DNA of 46,948 nt from a virus: positions 1-46,948 of the IMG/VR virus record IMGVR_UViG_3300030098_005107. One strand, written 5' to 3'. The notes under the pieces are model-generated. The model saw only the letters and a list, made by a program, of their open reading frames with translations, was not told the DNA's origin and ran no database searches. A program made the position numbers and the translations under genes. Positions 6,317 through 15,550 of the stretch are shown in pieces (position 1 is the first letter of the stretch; each line of letters opens with the position of its first letter).

Positions 6317-9300
6317 ATGCCTAAAAAAATACTTAAAATAGAAGCTTTTGAAGGTGGAATAAATTCAAATGCCGATATCACTGATATAGATAAAACAGAG
6401 GTAGCAGATGCTACAGATGCTTTTTTTGGAACTAAGGGACAAATCTCGTGTATTGGTAAAGCAGATGTTACAACTGAATTAAGTGATGTAGGTAATTCAA
6501 AAGTTGTAGAAGGATATGGTCTTAATTTATGGCAAGCTAGTTATAGATTGGCTATGGGAGGAGCCTCGGCTTATACTTATTGGGGAAACCCAACTGAAAT
6601 ACACTCTTCTTCTACAGATGACGATAACTCATTATGGCCATTTTTCTCCTTTTCAACAATTGGAAGCTTTCCTGATATGAGAGGTCATCCTGTAACTGCT
6701 GCAAACAATCATTCTGATGAATATATAAATGGGTCTTTTGCATATTTCTTTTCAGAAACATTGGGAAACATAGACCCTTATACAGCTAGAGATAATTGGG
6801 GGTTTAGGATACATGTTGGAACAACTGTTGGAACTCCTTTATGGTCATATCCTGCTGACGATATAGCTACTGGAAATACATCTGCCACGGTTACAGACGA
6901 ACACGGTAATGTAAATTCATTTGACTATCATATTATAGAAGGAGATGATGGAGATGCTGGAACTGGAGGAACTAATAAAAAATGGGTTCAAATGTGTCCA
7001 GACTTCCCTATTAGCGACAATATGTATCCCACTACAGACAATCTTTGGGTAACGCCTAATTATAGATATTTTTTTAAATCAGATGGCTCAGGTCAAGGCT
7101 TTTCAAATGAGGCATATAAAATTTATTGGCACAACGGTATGAATGAAAATTTGGATGGTGTCGACCCTATTCCTAATGCGCCTGGATATGGAAATAATGG
7201 ACAAAGCAATTTATTAATGGCTTTAGCTGCTATAATAAATTTTTCAGGGTCAAATAATGTAAGCTGTACATTAAGAGGAGAACAATATAATTACAATCAA
7301 CTAGATGTAAGAATTAATCCTAATAAGTTTGATGGCGATTATACTCCTTCTAATTATTATGTTTGGGTTGAGTATAGAGGATGGAGCGATATTGAGTTTA
7401 CATCTGGAACCTCAAGCGCAAATCCAATGAATCCTTATTCAGAAATAGGGAGTTTAGCAGGGCCTGATAGCCTCCATCAATATCAGCAGTTTACTCTTCA
7501 ATATATGTATGAAGACCATAATTTTTTAACTATTCCTGAAGTATATCATACAGATAATATTGCTTATGGACTTACTACTGATTATATTTATACTGGAGGT
7601 GCTGCTGACCCAACAGTTGCGGTAAATGGACAATTCGAAATAGACTTACCTGGCAATAGTAATGTATTAAATCTCGCTTCAGCTGGAATACATCACTCTC
7701 TTGATATGGGTAATGGGTCTTATTATCATTATAATCGTTGGGCTAGCACTCCTCATCTATCGAGAAGAATAGAGGCGGGATTAGATGAAAGACACTGGGA
7801 TTATGAAATAGATTTAAAAGAACTTGATGGTGGAGATAACGCAATATTAGGTGAAACATATGGACTTCATATTACAGGTCCCAATATAGATGGTATTAAA
7901 GAGGTGTCTCAAACATATGTTACAGGCACTCAAGACACTCTTACTGAAGTGGTAACTTCTTTAGCAACACAAATTGCAGAAAGTTTAGGAAGTGAAGAAA
8001 TAACTAATGGAGCTTTTGCAGCAGATACGGACTGGACTAAAGGCGCTGGTTGGACTATAGATGGCGTTGCTACATGTGCTTCTGGTAGCACTACATTAAA
8101 ACCATCTTCATCTCTAGGTTTAGCTGCTGATACGTACTATAAAGTTCAGTTAGATGTGACTCATACAAGTGACTCAGGAACGCTTAAGTTAAGACTTGGC
8201 TATAATGATGCTACCAATGAAGTTGAGACTAATATTACAGGCGCTAACCAAGTTTTTTACCTTAAGACAGGAACTTCAATATCTTCTGATTATTTAGAAA
8301 TAATAAGCAATGGTTTTACTGGAACAGTTGATAATGTTAGTGTAAAGCCAGTAAGCAGCGGTATTCCTGGAATGACAACAACAGGAACAACTGGAGCTAA
8401 GTTAAAATTTCAAACATCTGGAGTAGGGGCATCTTTTGACTATCAAGTTGAACCGTTTATTAAAGCCGATACTCTAGCTACTTTTGATAATGTAAAAACA
8501 GAGCTTTTAAGTTTTGTAAGTGAGTCAGCTGATTTGCATGTTGCTGAAACAAATATAGGCGTTTGGAGTCCTATTCTTAACAATAGTAATGACCATAAAG
8601 CAATAGAAAGCATTGCTAGTGCTGATAGTGATGAAGAGATACAAATAAATATTACAGGTCATGGGTACAAGAATGGAGATATAGTTACTATAATAGGAAT
8701 GGATTCTGAAAGCCCAAATAGTAGATGGAGATATGGTAGAAATGCTTACAGAATCACTCATAGCATTGCTAATAGCTTCAGGCTAGGAGTTGAAGACAGT
8801 GATAGATTGACAAGTCTTTTTGGTTATTCTAGTTTTAATACTGCTTATACAGATGCAATAGCTGAAGGAAGAACAGTTAGTGTTATAAAATTAGGACAAA
8901 AACCTTCTTTTGTTTCTGGAAATGATAGTACCTTTGTAGGAGCAAGTAATTGGGCAAATGCAGCAGGGGCAAATGCTTTTGATTCATATGATGAAAGTAC
9001 AGATTTAAGTCTTTCTCAAACTAATGATGATACTGACCATAAATGGGCGCTTTTAGATGGAGCTGCTTGGGAAACAGATATGGTAAATGGTAAAAAATAT
9101 GTGCTAGTATATAATATAAGTATTGCTAGTTATGGAGGTAGTGGAAATATATCTGTAGGATTTTGCAATGATGCTGCTACTCCTGTTATTGATGTATCAA
9201 ATACATATAGCGCAAACACATCACTGGATACAGAGTTCTTATATTTTACTTATAATTCTAGCAATCATACTAAAATTATTGTTCATAATGCTACTACTGC

Positions 9301-10933
9301 TACAGGTAATATTACAATAGATAATGTTTATTTGTATGAAGTAGGTACACATGGAGACACATTGTCAACATTGAATTGGTCAGAATCTAGCCCTAAAACA
9401 GTTTCTTACAGTAATGCAGGAGCTTTAAGAATTTGTGATGCTGATTTTAACAATAGTATAAATCAACCTAAGTGGATAGGATATATTTCAAAAACAGGAT
9501 TATTTAATTCTTCTGGTACTACTACAAACCAAGTTGATATCGAAGGCTGGTATGTTAAAAATCAGTTTTATGAATATGAGAGATTTAAACATTATCATAG
9601 AGTTGATGAAACGTTAGGAATAGAAGATAAAGGCATACTTCAAATAAAATTAACTAAAGCTAATGCTGATGATGGAGAGCAAGGTTGGACTGGTGTGTAT
9701 AAATTTTATTTAACTTATTTGTTTGATGACGGAACAGAAACCTTGCCATCTAAAGCAAATGACCAACACAAGGTGTTTTATTTTAATGACACAACTTCAT
9801 ATGAACTTGATTGTTCGGGTAGCGACCCTCAAAAACTTCAGATAAGTTTTGCTTGCGACCCCATTGATGAAACTGGTAACTATATTTTTGATGAAAGGCA
9901 AAAAGGGTGTAGAATTTATTTTAGTAAAGAATCAGAGGACCATTCTACTTATTATGAATTAGGAACATTAGATTTTAAAGATGGGTTTACACAAGCTGGC
10001 TCTACAACAAATCCCTTAGCATGGACAGCTGCAGGCTCAGATACTTCGGGATATTATGCCGATACTGGAGTTAGAGATATAATGAATGAATACTTAGGAC
10101 CTCTTTTTGAATTAAATACTGGGTATAGTCCTGATAATAATGTATTACTTGCTCCTAAATATAAATGCGCTACTGTTGTAAATAATGTAGCTTGGATAGG
10201 TAATGTAAGATATGATATTGGTGATGGTTATAGAAATTATCCTGGAAGCATGCTTTATTCTATTCCTGGAAAATTAGATACTTTTGTATATCCAGATAGT
10301 ACTTTTACAATTATAGCAGAAGATGGAGATGAAATTATACAACTTGAAAATTTTGCTGATAGGATTCTTCAATTTAAACAAAACGCTTTATTTATAGTTA
10401 ATATAGCTGCTTTAGATAATTTCTTTGTAGAGGAAGAGCATAGATGGAAAGGAGTTAGTAGTCCTAATCATGTAACATGGACTCCTGAAGGCATAGTTTG
10501 GGCTAATGAATACTCTTGCTATATGTATGACGGAAGAGATGTAATTGATTTAATGGAAGCTTCTAAGGGCAAATTTAAAGATAACAGAACTATATCGAGA
10601 GATGATTGGGGGGATTTCTTTAGCTCTTCTTCTGTAGTAATTTATGAACCTGTTGAAAATCAAGTTATTATTAAAAGAGGAACTGCTGGAGTAACTGTAC
10701 AAAATAATGGAGATATTTATTTGCTAGACCTTGATGGTGGAGGGTGGTCTTTTGGAAAAGATAGATTTATAAGCAATCCTACAACAAATAATCCAACGCA
10801 ATCAAATGCTATAGCTTATGGTAATGGTAATATATATATGCTTTCTGGTTCAGATGTAGATTCAACTTTTTTTAGCAACCATGGAAATCCTGCTTCAGGT
10901 GGAAGGTTGATATCAAATAGGAGCACAACTTAA
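6317..10933 (+). CDS. Large tail protein, nozzle-like (tail tubular protein B type) with two carbohydrate-binding-like insertions
   Basis: A 1538-residue protein. The N terminus (IEAFEGGINSNADITDID) and the C-terminal part (FADRILQFKQNALFIVNI near 1350, WKGVSSPNHVTWTPEGIVWA and CYMYDGRDVIDL near 1380-1410) match the beta-propeller nozzle proteins of podovirus tails, where blades repeat phrases for a landmark value, a local label and 'YDG'. The family is usually 600-900 residues. The extra length includes two jelly-roll domains of the carbohydrate-binding module type, at about 560-677 (ITNGAFAADTDWTKGAGW to GTVDNVSVKPV) and 872-1010 (ending NITIDNVYLYEVG). It probably closes the tail and may also touch surface glycans. 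The stop overlaps the next ATG (TAATG). Confidence 0.65.
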   Translation: MPKKILKIEAFEGGINSNADITDIDKTEVADATDAFFGTKGQISCIGKADVTTELSDVGNSKVVEGYGLNLWQASYRLAMGGASAYTYWGNPTEIHSSSTDDDNSLWPFFSFSTIGSFPDMRGHPVTAANNHSDEYINGSFAYFFSETLGNIDPYTARDNWGFRIHVGTTVGTPLWSYPADDIATGNTSATVTDEHGNVNSFDYHIIEGDDGDAGTGGTNKKWVQMCPDFPISDNMYPTTDNLWVTPNYRYFFKSDGSGQGFSNEAYKIYWHNGMNENLDGVDPIPNAPGYGNNGQSNLLMALAAIINFSGSNNVSCTLRGEQYNYNQLDVRINPNKFDGDYTPSNYYVWVEYRGWSDIEFTSGTSSANPMNPYSEIGSLAGPDSLHQYQQFTLQYMYEDHNFLTIPEVYHTDNIAYGLTTDYIYTGGAADPTVAVNGQFEIDLPGNSNVLNLASAGIHHSLDMGNGSYYHYNRWASTPHLSRRIEAGLDERHWDYEIDLKELDGGDNAILGETYGLHITGPNIDGIKEVSQTYVTGTQDTLTEVVTSLATQIAESLGSEEITNGAFAADTDWTKGAGWTIDGVATCASGSTTLKPSSSLGLAADTYYKVQLDVTHTSDSGTLKLRLGYNDATNEVETNITGANQVFYLKTGTSISSDYLEIISNGFTGTVDNVSVKPVSSGIPGMTTTGTTGAKLKFQTSGVGASFDYQVEPFIKADTLATFDNVKTELLSFVSESADLHVAETNIGVWSPILNNSNDHKAIESIASADSDEEIQINITGHGYKNGDIVTIIGMDSESPNSRWRYGRNAYRITHSIANSFRLGVEDSDRLTSLFGYSSFNTAYTDAIAEGRTVSVIKLGQKPSFVSGNDSTFVGASNWANAAGANAFDSYDESTDLSLSQTNDDTDHKWALLDGAAWETDMVNGKKYVLVYNISIASYGGSGNISVGFCNDAATPVIDVSNTYSANTSLDTEFLYFTYNSSNHTKIIVHNATTATGNITIDNVYLYEVGTHGDTLSTLNWSESSPKTVSYSNAGALRICDADFNNSINQPKWIGYISKTGLFNSSGTTTNQVDIEGWYVKNQFYEYERFKHYHRVDETLGIEDKGILQIKLTKANADDGEQGWTGVYKFYLTYLFDDGTETLPSKANDQHKVFYFNDTTSYELDCSGSDPQKLQISFACDPIDETGNYIFDERQKGCRIYFSKESEDHSTYYELGTLDFKDGFTQAGSTTNPLAWTAAGSDTSGYYADTGVRDIMNEYLGPLFELNTGYSPDNNVLLAPKYKCATVVNNVAWIGNVRYDIGDGYRNYPGSMLYSIPGKLDTFVYPDSTFTIIAEDGDEIIQLENFADRILQFKQNALFIVNIAALDNFFVEEEHRWKGVSSPNHVTWTPEGIVWANEYSCYMYDGRDVIDLMEASKGKFKDNRTISRDDWGDFFSSSSVVIYEPVENQVIIKRGTAGVTVQNNGDIYLLDLDGGGWSFGKDRFISNPTTNNPTQSNAIAYGNGNIYMLSGSDVDSTFFSNHGNPASGGRLISNRSTT

Positions 10934-11364
10934 TGGCTACAGCTCAAGCATATAAATGGGATAGAAATGAAAAGTCGAGTTCTCAATTTGAAATTCAAAC
11001 TAAATATTATGATTTTGGAGCTTCTTCTCAAAACAAAACTATTTACTCCATTACATTACAGCTAGGTCTAGCTGAAACTGGACTTACTTCAACTCAAATT
11101 CCTAATATTCTCGTATATTATAAGACACGTCCTAATCCTAGTTCGTTATACTGGAATGCTTACTCAGCTTTTTGGTCAGGAGGTAGTACTGTCTGGAATA
11201 ATAGTTCTACCTCTCTTGTAGTTAAAAAAGAAGTTAAAATTCATAAAGTTCCAGGACTGCAATTAAAAATAGCAGCAACCTATATGCCTAAAGAAGTATT
11301 TATTAGCGGTATAGATATAGAATATAGGATTTTAAGAGAGAAGTCAGTTAGTGTCCCTCAATAA
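10933..11364 (+). CDS. Tail accessory protein, continuation of the nozzle module
   Basis: A 143-residue beta-rich protein translationally coupled to the nozzle gene by a one-base TAATG overlap. The phrase FEIQTKYYDFGASSQNKTIYSITL is the kind found just after the propeller in many tail proteins, where the same phrase forms the first strand of a terminal beta sandwich. It may therefore be a detached domain of the nozzle. No catalytic motif is seen. The next gene overlaps its 3' end by 14 nt. Confidence 0.5.
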   Translation: MATAQAYKWDRNEKSSSQFEIQTKYYDFGASSQNKTIYSITLQLGLAETGLTSTQIPNILVYYKTRPNPSSLYWNAYSAFWSGGSTVWNNSSTSLVVKKEVKIHKVPGLQLKIAATYMPKEVFISGIDIEYRILREKSVSVPQ

Positions 11365-13672
11365 TAGAAATATAAGAAAATTACTTAATTCAAAAGCTAT
11401 TACATTTGGAGATGGCATCCCTGTTCCTTCAGAGGGCCAAGAAGGAGATATTACAGTAAGAAAAGTTCCTAGAGGGGCGAGACTATTTATTAAGGCTCAC
11501 GGTAAATGGTGGACAGTCCCAATGTATTATGACTTTAAAACTGACGATGACTTAAAGAGATTGGTAAGTAATCAGACTGCTAAGTATGTAGGAGAAATTG
11601 GGTTTAGCAAACAATCTTCAGAATTTGAATTTAAACAATCTCCTGTCGACTCTATTAAATATGCTGGTGCTACTACTAAAATAGAAAGAAACGTTAATGA
11701 TGGAAATCCTACCTTTCAGATAGGTTCTTCAGATACTGAATGCTTTAAAATTTCTTGTGACTATAAAGGTGGGGAAAAAGGTTTAATGACTACTACCTTT
11801 AGTACATTGACAGCTGGAGGGGATGCTAATGCAGGGAAAATGTTTTTTAGTGTAGGCGGAACAAGAAGGTTAGAAATAAATGATTCAGATTTAACTATTA
11901 TGGGCTTTGGTTCAGCAACTGCTGATACAGAAGCTCTTATTATAGAAAATGATGTTAGCGCTGCTTCTATGGACGACACAAGAACATCTATTGCATTTTA
12001 TCAAGAAGCTTATAATGCATCTGGTGCTGATGCCCTTGCAGATTCAGCTAAAATAACAGTTGGCACAATAGGCAATTGGACTACAGCAGATAGTGGCACT
12101 CATGATGCATATATGTCTTTTTCTTCGGTTTTAAATGGGACAATGAACACAACTATAAAAGCATACGGTAATGGGCAAACATCTTTCTGCGAGGCTGGAA
12201 ATGAATATGTAAAAATATTGCCACATTCAACCGACAGTGAGATAGATATTACTGGAAACTTTGTCTTAGATGCAACTGGAGACATCGAGCTTAATGCTGA
12301 TGGTGGACAAGTTAACATAAATGATGGTGCAGATGCATGTTTTGTTTTTGATATGGATGGCCCAAGATTTAGAATACTTGATGATGCTAATAGCGCTGAC
12401 CATTTTACTATAGATGTAGGAGCTGAGGGGACCACACTGCTTGCGACTGTGGACGCTAATACAGCGGTAGCACACATAGAATTAAGACCTGATGGACAAT
12501 TAAAACTAACTCCTGAAGGGACTCAGAATCAAGGAGTTTATATTGATTTTAATACAGCCCATACTACAGATAAAACTTGTTCATCTCTTTTTATAGATAC
12601 AGACCAAACAGGAATTATAGCTAGTGGGCAAACTCTTGATATTACAAATATAGATAATCGATTAAATACTAATTCTCCAACAATGGTTGGAACAGTTAAT
12701 GCGTATGGAATAAAAAATCTAGTTGCTTGCGGAACATCAGGAACTCAAACTGCTTATGGTATTTATAATTCTGTTACTGGAGCAGATACAAATATTGGAA
12801 TATATAGTGTTGTTGATGATGGTGCAGGCGTTGATATAAAATGCACAAGCTCAGCTACCTCAGCAGATTATTTTACTATACATACTCAAGAACATGGCGA
12901 AACTATTCTTGAAACAGTAGATGGGTCTGGAGAAGCTGCTGACTTAAAATTAGACCCTGATGGAAAACTAATATTAACTCCTTCTGAAGATTTAGAAATA
13001 AATGGCGCTTTAGGAAATACTGTTAAAAGTACGCTTCCTATAAAGATAAAAGAAATACCTGCAGCTTATACTGATTCTAGCACTTACGGACAAATATGGG
13101 TTAAAAATTCAAGCCCTAATGAACTTTATTATACTACAGGTGATGGTGATGATATACAGATAACAGATGGCACAAGTATGGCAGGTGGTGGTGGTGGTGG
13201 GGATTATTATATCCATAATTCAGCAAGGTGTAGAACCCAGTATAATAATTGGTATTACGGAGCAAATACGGCTTATGGATTTAACTATTACTATTGGGTA
13301 TCTACTACAAGCTCAACAGCTATTCCTTCTGTTTATGTCGATAGTCTTGTTCCAGGATATATAGTTCCTAAAAACGGAACAGTAAAAGCATATACTATAA
13401 TAGGGAATATAACTACAACTGATACATGGGAATGGATACTTATGAAAGGTGCGCAACCTACTTATGGAAGTGCTGGTAATTATACTTTATCCCAAGTAGG
13501 TTCAACTCAATCAGCGGGAGGAACTGCTAATATATTATATAAATGGGAAGAAACAGGTCTATCTGTAGCAGTTAACGCAGGAGATATGGTAATTCCTTAT
13601 TTTAGAAGAACAACAGATAACGATGCAAGCTATTCTTATGCAGAAATAAGCATGGTTATAACATTAGGATAA
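11351..13672 (+). CDS. Tail fibre or spike-like protein
   Basis: A 773-residue protein starting at a GTG that lies inside the end of the previous gene. The N-terminal 60 residues look like a globular attachment domain (SEGQEGDITVRKVPRGARLFIK). The rest is repetitive beta structure: a module of about 42 residues occurs at 348-390 (SADHFTIDVGAEGTTLL, then VAHIELRPDGQLKLTP) and again at 504-546 (SADYFTIHTQEHGETIL, then ADLKLDPDGKLILTP). A hexaglycine linker near 610-620 leads into a C-terminal domain of about 150 residues rich in Tyr and Trp, probably the receptor-binding tip. The layout fits a trimeric fibre or spike. Receptor specificity cannot be read. Confidence 0.65.
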   Translation: MSLNNRNIRKLLNSKAITFGDGIPVPSEGQEGDITVRKVPRGARLFIKAHGKWWTVPMYYDFKTDDDLKRLVSNQTAKYVGEIGFSKQSSEFEFKQSPVDSIKYAGATTKIERNVNDGNPTFQIGSSDTECFKISCDYKGGEKGLMTTTFSTLTAGGDANAGKMFFSVGGTRRLEINDSDLTIMGFGSATADTEALIIENDVSAASMDDTRTSIAFYQEAYNASGADALADSAKITVGTIGNWTTADSGTHDAYMSFSSVLNGTMNTTIKAYGNGQTSFCEAGNEYVKILPHSTDSEIDITGNFVLDATGDIELNADGGQVNINDGADACFVFDMDGPRFRILDDANSADHFTIDVGAEGTTLLATVDANTAVAHIELRPDGQLKLTPEGTQNQGVYIDFNTAHTTDKTCSSLFIDTDQTGIIASGQTLDITNIDNRLNTNSPTMVGTVNAYGIKNLVACGTSGTQTAYGIYNSVTGADTNIGIYSVVDDGAGVDIKCTSSATSADYFTIHTQEHGETILETVDGSGEAADLKLDPDGKLILTPSEDLEINGALGNTVKSTLPIKIKEIPAAYTDSSTYGQIWVKNSSPNELYYTTGDGDDIQITDGTSMAGGGGGGDYYIHNSARCRTQYNNWYYGANTAYGFNYYYWVSTTSSTAIPSVYVDSLVPGYIVPKNGTVKAYTIIGNITTTDTWEWILMKGAQPTYGSAGNYTLSQVGSTQSAGGTANILYKWEETGLSVAVNAGDMVIPYFRRTTDNDASYSYAEISMVITLG

Positions 13673-13676
13673 AGAT

Positions 13677-13799
13677 ATGGACAGGATAACAAAAACAGCA
13701 GAACAGCTAGAAGAAATGGACTCAACGGTTAATGGTGAGCTTATTAAAGAATTGTTGGATAAAATTAACGAAATTATTGATTGGATTAATAGTCAGTAA
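13677..13799 (+). CDS. Small acidic helical protein, 40 residues
   Basis: A short frame beginning 5 nt after the fibre stop, with a weak AGGAT ribosome binding site. The product is a single amphipathic helix pair (TKTAEQLEEMDSTVNGELIK, then LDKINEIIDWINS). Such peptides beside fibre genes are often assembly chaperones. No family is recognised, and the call rests on position, start signal and lack of stops. Confidence 0.4.
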   Translation: MDRITKTAEQLEEMDSTVNGELIKELLDKINEIIDWINSQ

Positions 13800-13833
13800 G
13801 TATGTATATTAAAATGGTTAAAAGGAGAGCTTA

Positions 13834-14397
13834 ATGGCAGAAGACAAAAATAACACTACTACTAAGGGATGGCAAGATAAAGCAGCTAGAAAAGAATATA
13901 TGGATAGTAGGTATTTGGGGTATGACAGGCATGGCCATGGTACAGGAACACGAGGCTTAACATCTGAACAAAAACAATATATCAGCCAAAGAAAAAAAGA
14001 ATCTCAAATGAGTGGTTTTAAAACTATGCTTGATATTGCAATGCTTTCAATGGGTATAGCTGATTTTAGTAGCAAAGTGGGTGAGTTAGGGTTTGGCGAA
14101 GCATTAAAACAAACTGTAAGATTGCCAGGAATGCAAGATACTGATAAAGCTCTTGATATGTTTACAAAGGCTCCTCAAAAAAAAGGATTTGGAAGCTTTA
14201 TGAGAAATGTAACTGGGATGGATTTTAGACCTGTTGCTAAAAAATTGAACTTAAATCCCGAAGTTTTAAAGGCAGCTACTGGAAATCCTGCGTTTACAAA
14301 AGAAATATTAGATTTGTTTACTGATGAAGAATTTGCAAGACTAGAATCTTCAGGGCTTTTAGACGATTTAAAACATAGTATAGACCAAAATTTATAG
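13834..14397 (+). CDS. Unknown protein of the internal virion module
   Basis: A 187-residue protein with an AAAGGAGAG ribosome binding site. The N-terminal 55 residues are polar and basic with a GYDRHGHGTGTRG segment, followed by a short hydrophobic stretch (FKTMLDIAMLSMGIADF) and alternating charged helices. I do not recognise a family. It opens the run of genes (13834-32125) that ends with the giant protein, so an internal core or ejection role is plausible. Confidence 0.5.
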   Translation: MAEDKNNTTTKGWQDKAARKEYMDSRYLGYDRHGHGTGTRGLTSEQKQYISQRKKESQMSGFKTMLDIAMLSMGIADFSSKVGELGFGEALKQTVRLPGMQDTDKALDMFTKAPQKKGFGSFMRNVTGMDFRPVAKKLNLNPEVLKAATGNPAFTKEILDLFTDEEFARLESSGLLDDLKHSIDQNL

Positions 14398-14400
14398 AGT

Positions 14401-14787
14401 ATGGAAACTGGGAGCATAATATTCTATCCTAAAGAACTAACTCCTAGCATGGAGAAATATAAGGATGTGTTTTATAAAAAGTCTAATAAAAAAGATAATA
14501 CAGATATTCCATTAGAAGCTGAGATAGGTAAGTATTATGTTACAGAATGGGATGATGGATGGGCTCAGTTTACAGTTACGGAGAATACATTGTATATAAG
14601 AACATTGTTCCTTAAAGATAAGAGAGACTTTAAATTTAAGTATTTATATAAACTTGCAAAAGATTTGAATAAAAAAGAAGTTATTTTTGACACAGAACGC
14701 AATCCAAATGCATGGATTAAATTATTAAAACAAAGTAAATTAAACGCTAAGTTAAAATGCTATACTATAGGCGTTGAAATAAAATAG
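14401..14787 (+). CDS. Unknown protein, possibly acetyltransferase-like fold
   Basis: A 128-residue protein beginning 3 nt after the previous stop. The order of predicted elements in the second half (a strand pair FTVTENTLYIRTLFLKDK, a helix KYLYKLAKDLNK, a strand EVIFDTE, a helix AWIKLLKQ, then a final strand TIGVEI) resembles the core of small GNAT acetyltransferases, but the acetyl-CoA pyrophosphate loop (Q/RxxGxG/A) is not evident. It may be a degenerate or non-catalytic member, or unrelated. Function unknown. Confidence 0.45.
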   Translation: METGSIIFYPKELTPSMEKYKDVFYKKSNKKDNTDIPLEAEIGKYYVTEWDDGWAQFTVTENTLYIRTLFLKDKRDFKFKYLYKLAKDLNKKEVIFDTERNPNAWIKLLKQSKLNAKLKCYTIGVEIK

Positions 14788-14797
14788 GAGAAATAAA

Positions 14798-15550
14798 ATG
14801 ATATTAAGAGATATGGCCTATGGCAATCATATAGCATTAGGTCCTTCTGCAATGGGTAAAAAATGCAAGGCTGTAGTAGAAGTTGTTGATGAAGTTGTAG
14901 GTGGAGCTATGAGAGGGTTAACAGGAATCGGTGAAGGTTGGAATCTCAATAGATTGAACACTTTCTTAGGAACAGGAGGTGATACTAATCTATTTTCAAG
15001 CGAAATTGATTCAGATGGGAAAGCAGATAGAGCGACTGCAGAAAGAGAGATGACAGAAGTATTTGACCAGATGTCTTATGACCCTGAAACAGGTCTTCCT
15101 ATATTTGCTGGTTTAGCTGAAGAAGTTGAAAAAGCTAAAGAAATAAAAGAGGGAGAATTAGGAAGTATGAAAATAGGAGCTGAAGATATTAAGGAAGCTG
15201 AGGCTAAAAAATTATATGAAATGGGGGTTATGGAGCATGGAGCTACTACAGCTAAAATGAAGGATACAAGCCAAGAATTTCAAAAAAATATAGGCGATGT
15301 TATGTTTGATTTTGCTGAAACTACAGGTGGAGTAGAAGAGCAAGCTAAGGCAAATCTAGATATTTTAGGAAGCAAGATAGATAGAGTTGAGAGCTTGCAT
15401 CTTACTCAAGGTGGTGAGGCAGCTTCAGGCGATGCTTACTTTGAAGGAAAGACATTTGAAACAGGTTTAAATCCTGCAACAGAACCTCTTGTTGAAGAAG
15501 ATGATGCTCACGATTTTGATTATACAACTGGCAGAAAAAAGAAATCATAA
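14798..15550 (+). CDS. Unknown acidic protein of the internal virion module
   Basis: A 250-residue protein with a TAGGAGAAA ribosome binding site. It opens with a glycine-rich segment that includes a weakly hydrophobic stretch (VDEVVGGAMRGLTGIGEG) and then becomes helical and strongly acidic (EEVEKAKEIKEGELG, EDIKEAEAKKLYE). No catalytic motif or known domain is seen. The stop overlaps the next ATG (TAATG), so the two products are probably made in similar amounts. Candidate internal core protein. Confidence 0.45.
   Translation: MILRDMAYGNHIALGPSAMGKKCKAVVEVVDEVVGGAMRGLTGIGEGWNLNRLNTFLGTGGDTNLFSSEIDSDGKADRATAEREMTEVFDQMSYDPETGLPIFAGLAEEVEKAKEIKEGELGSMKIGAEDIKEAEAKKLYEMGVMEHGATTAKMKDTSQEFQKNIGDVMFDFAETTGGVEEQAKANLDILGSKIDRVESLHLTQGGEAASGDAYFEGKTFETGLNPATEPLVEEDDAHDFDYTTGRKKKS

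Noticed and set aside
12100-12477. 125-codon frame on the minus strand opposite the fibre gene
   Set aside because: It lies inside the repeat region of the fibre gene, with serine-rich content that mirrors the glycine- and threonine-rich sense frame.
14401-14787. Firm acetyltransferase (GNAT) call
   Set aside because: Secondary structure order is suggestive, but the acetyl-CoA loop is missing, so I keep it as unknown.
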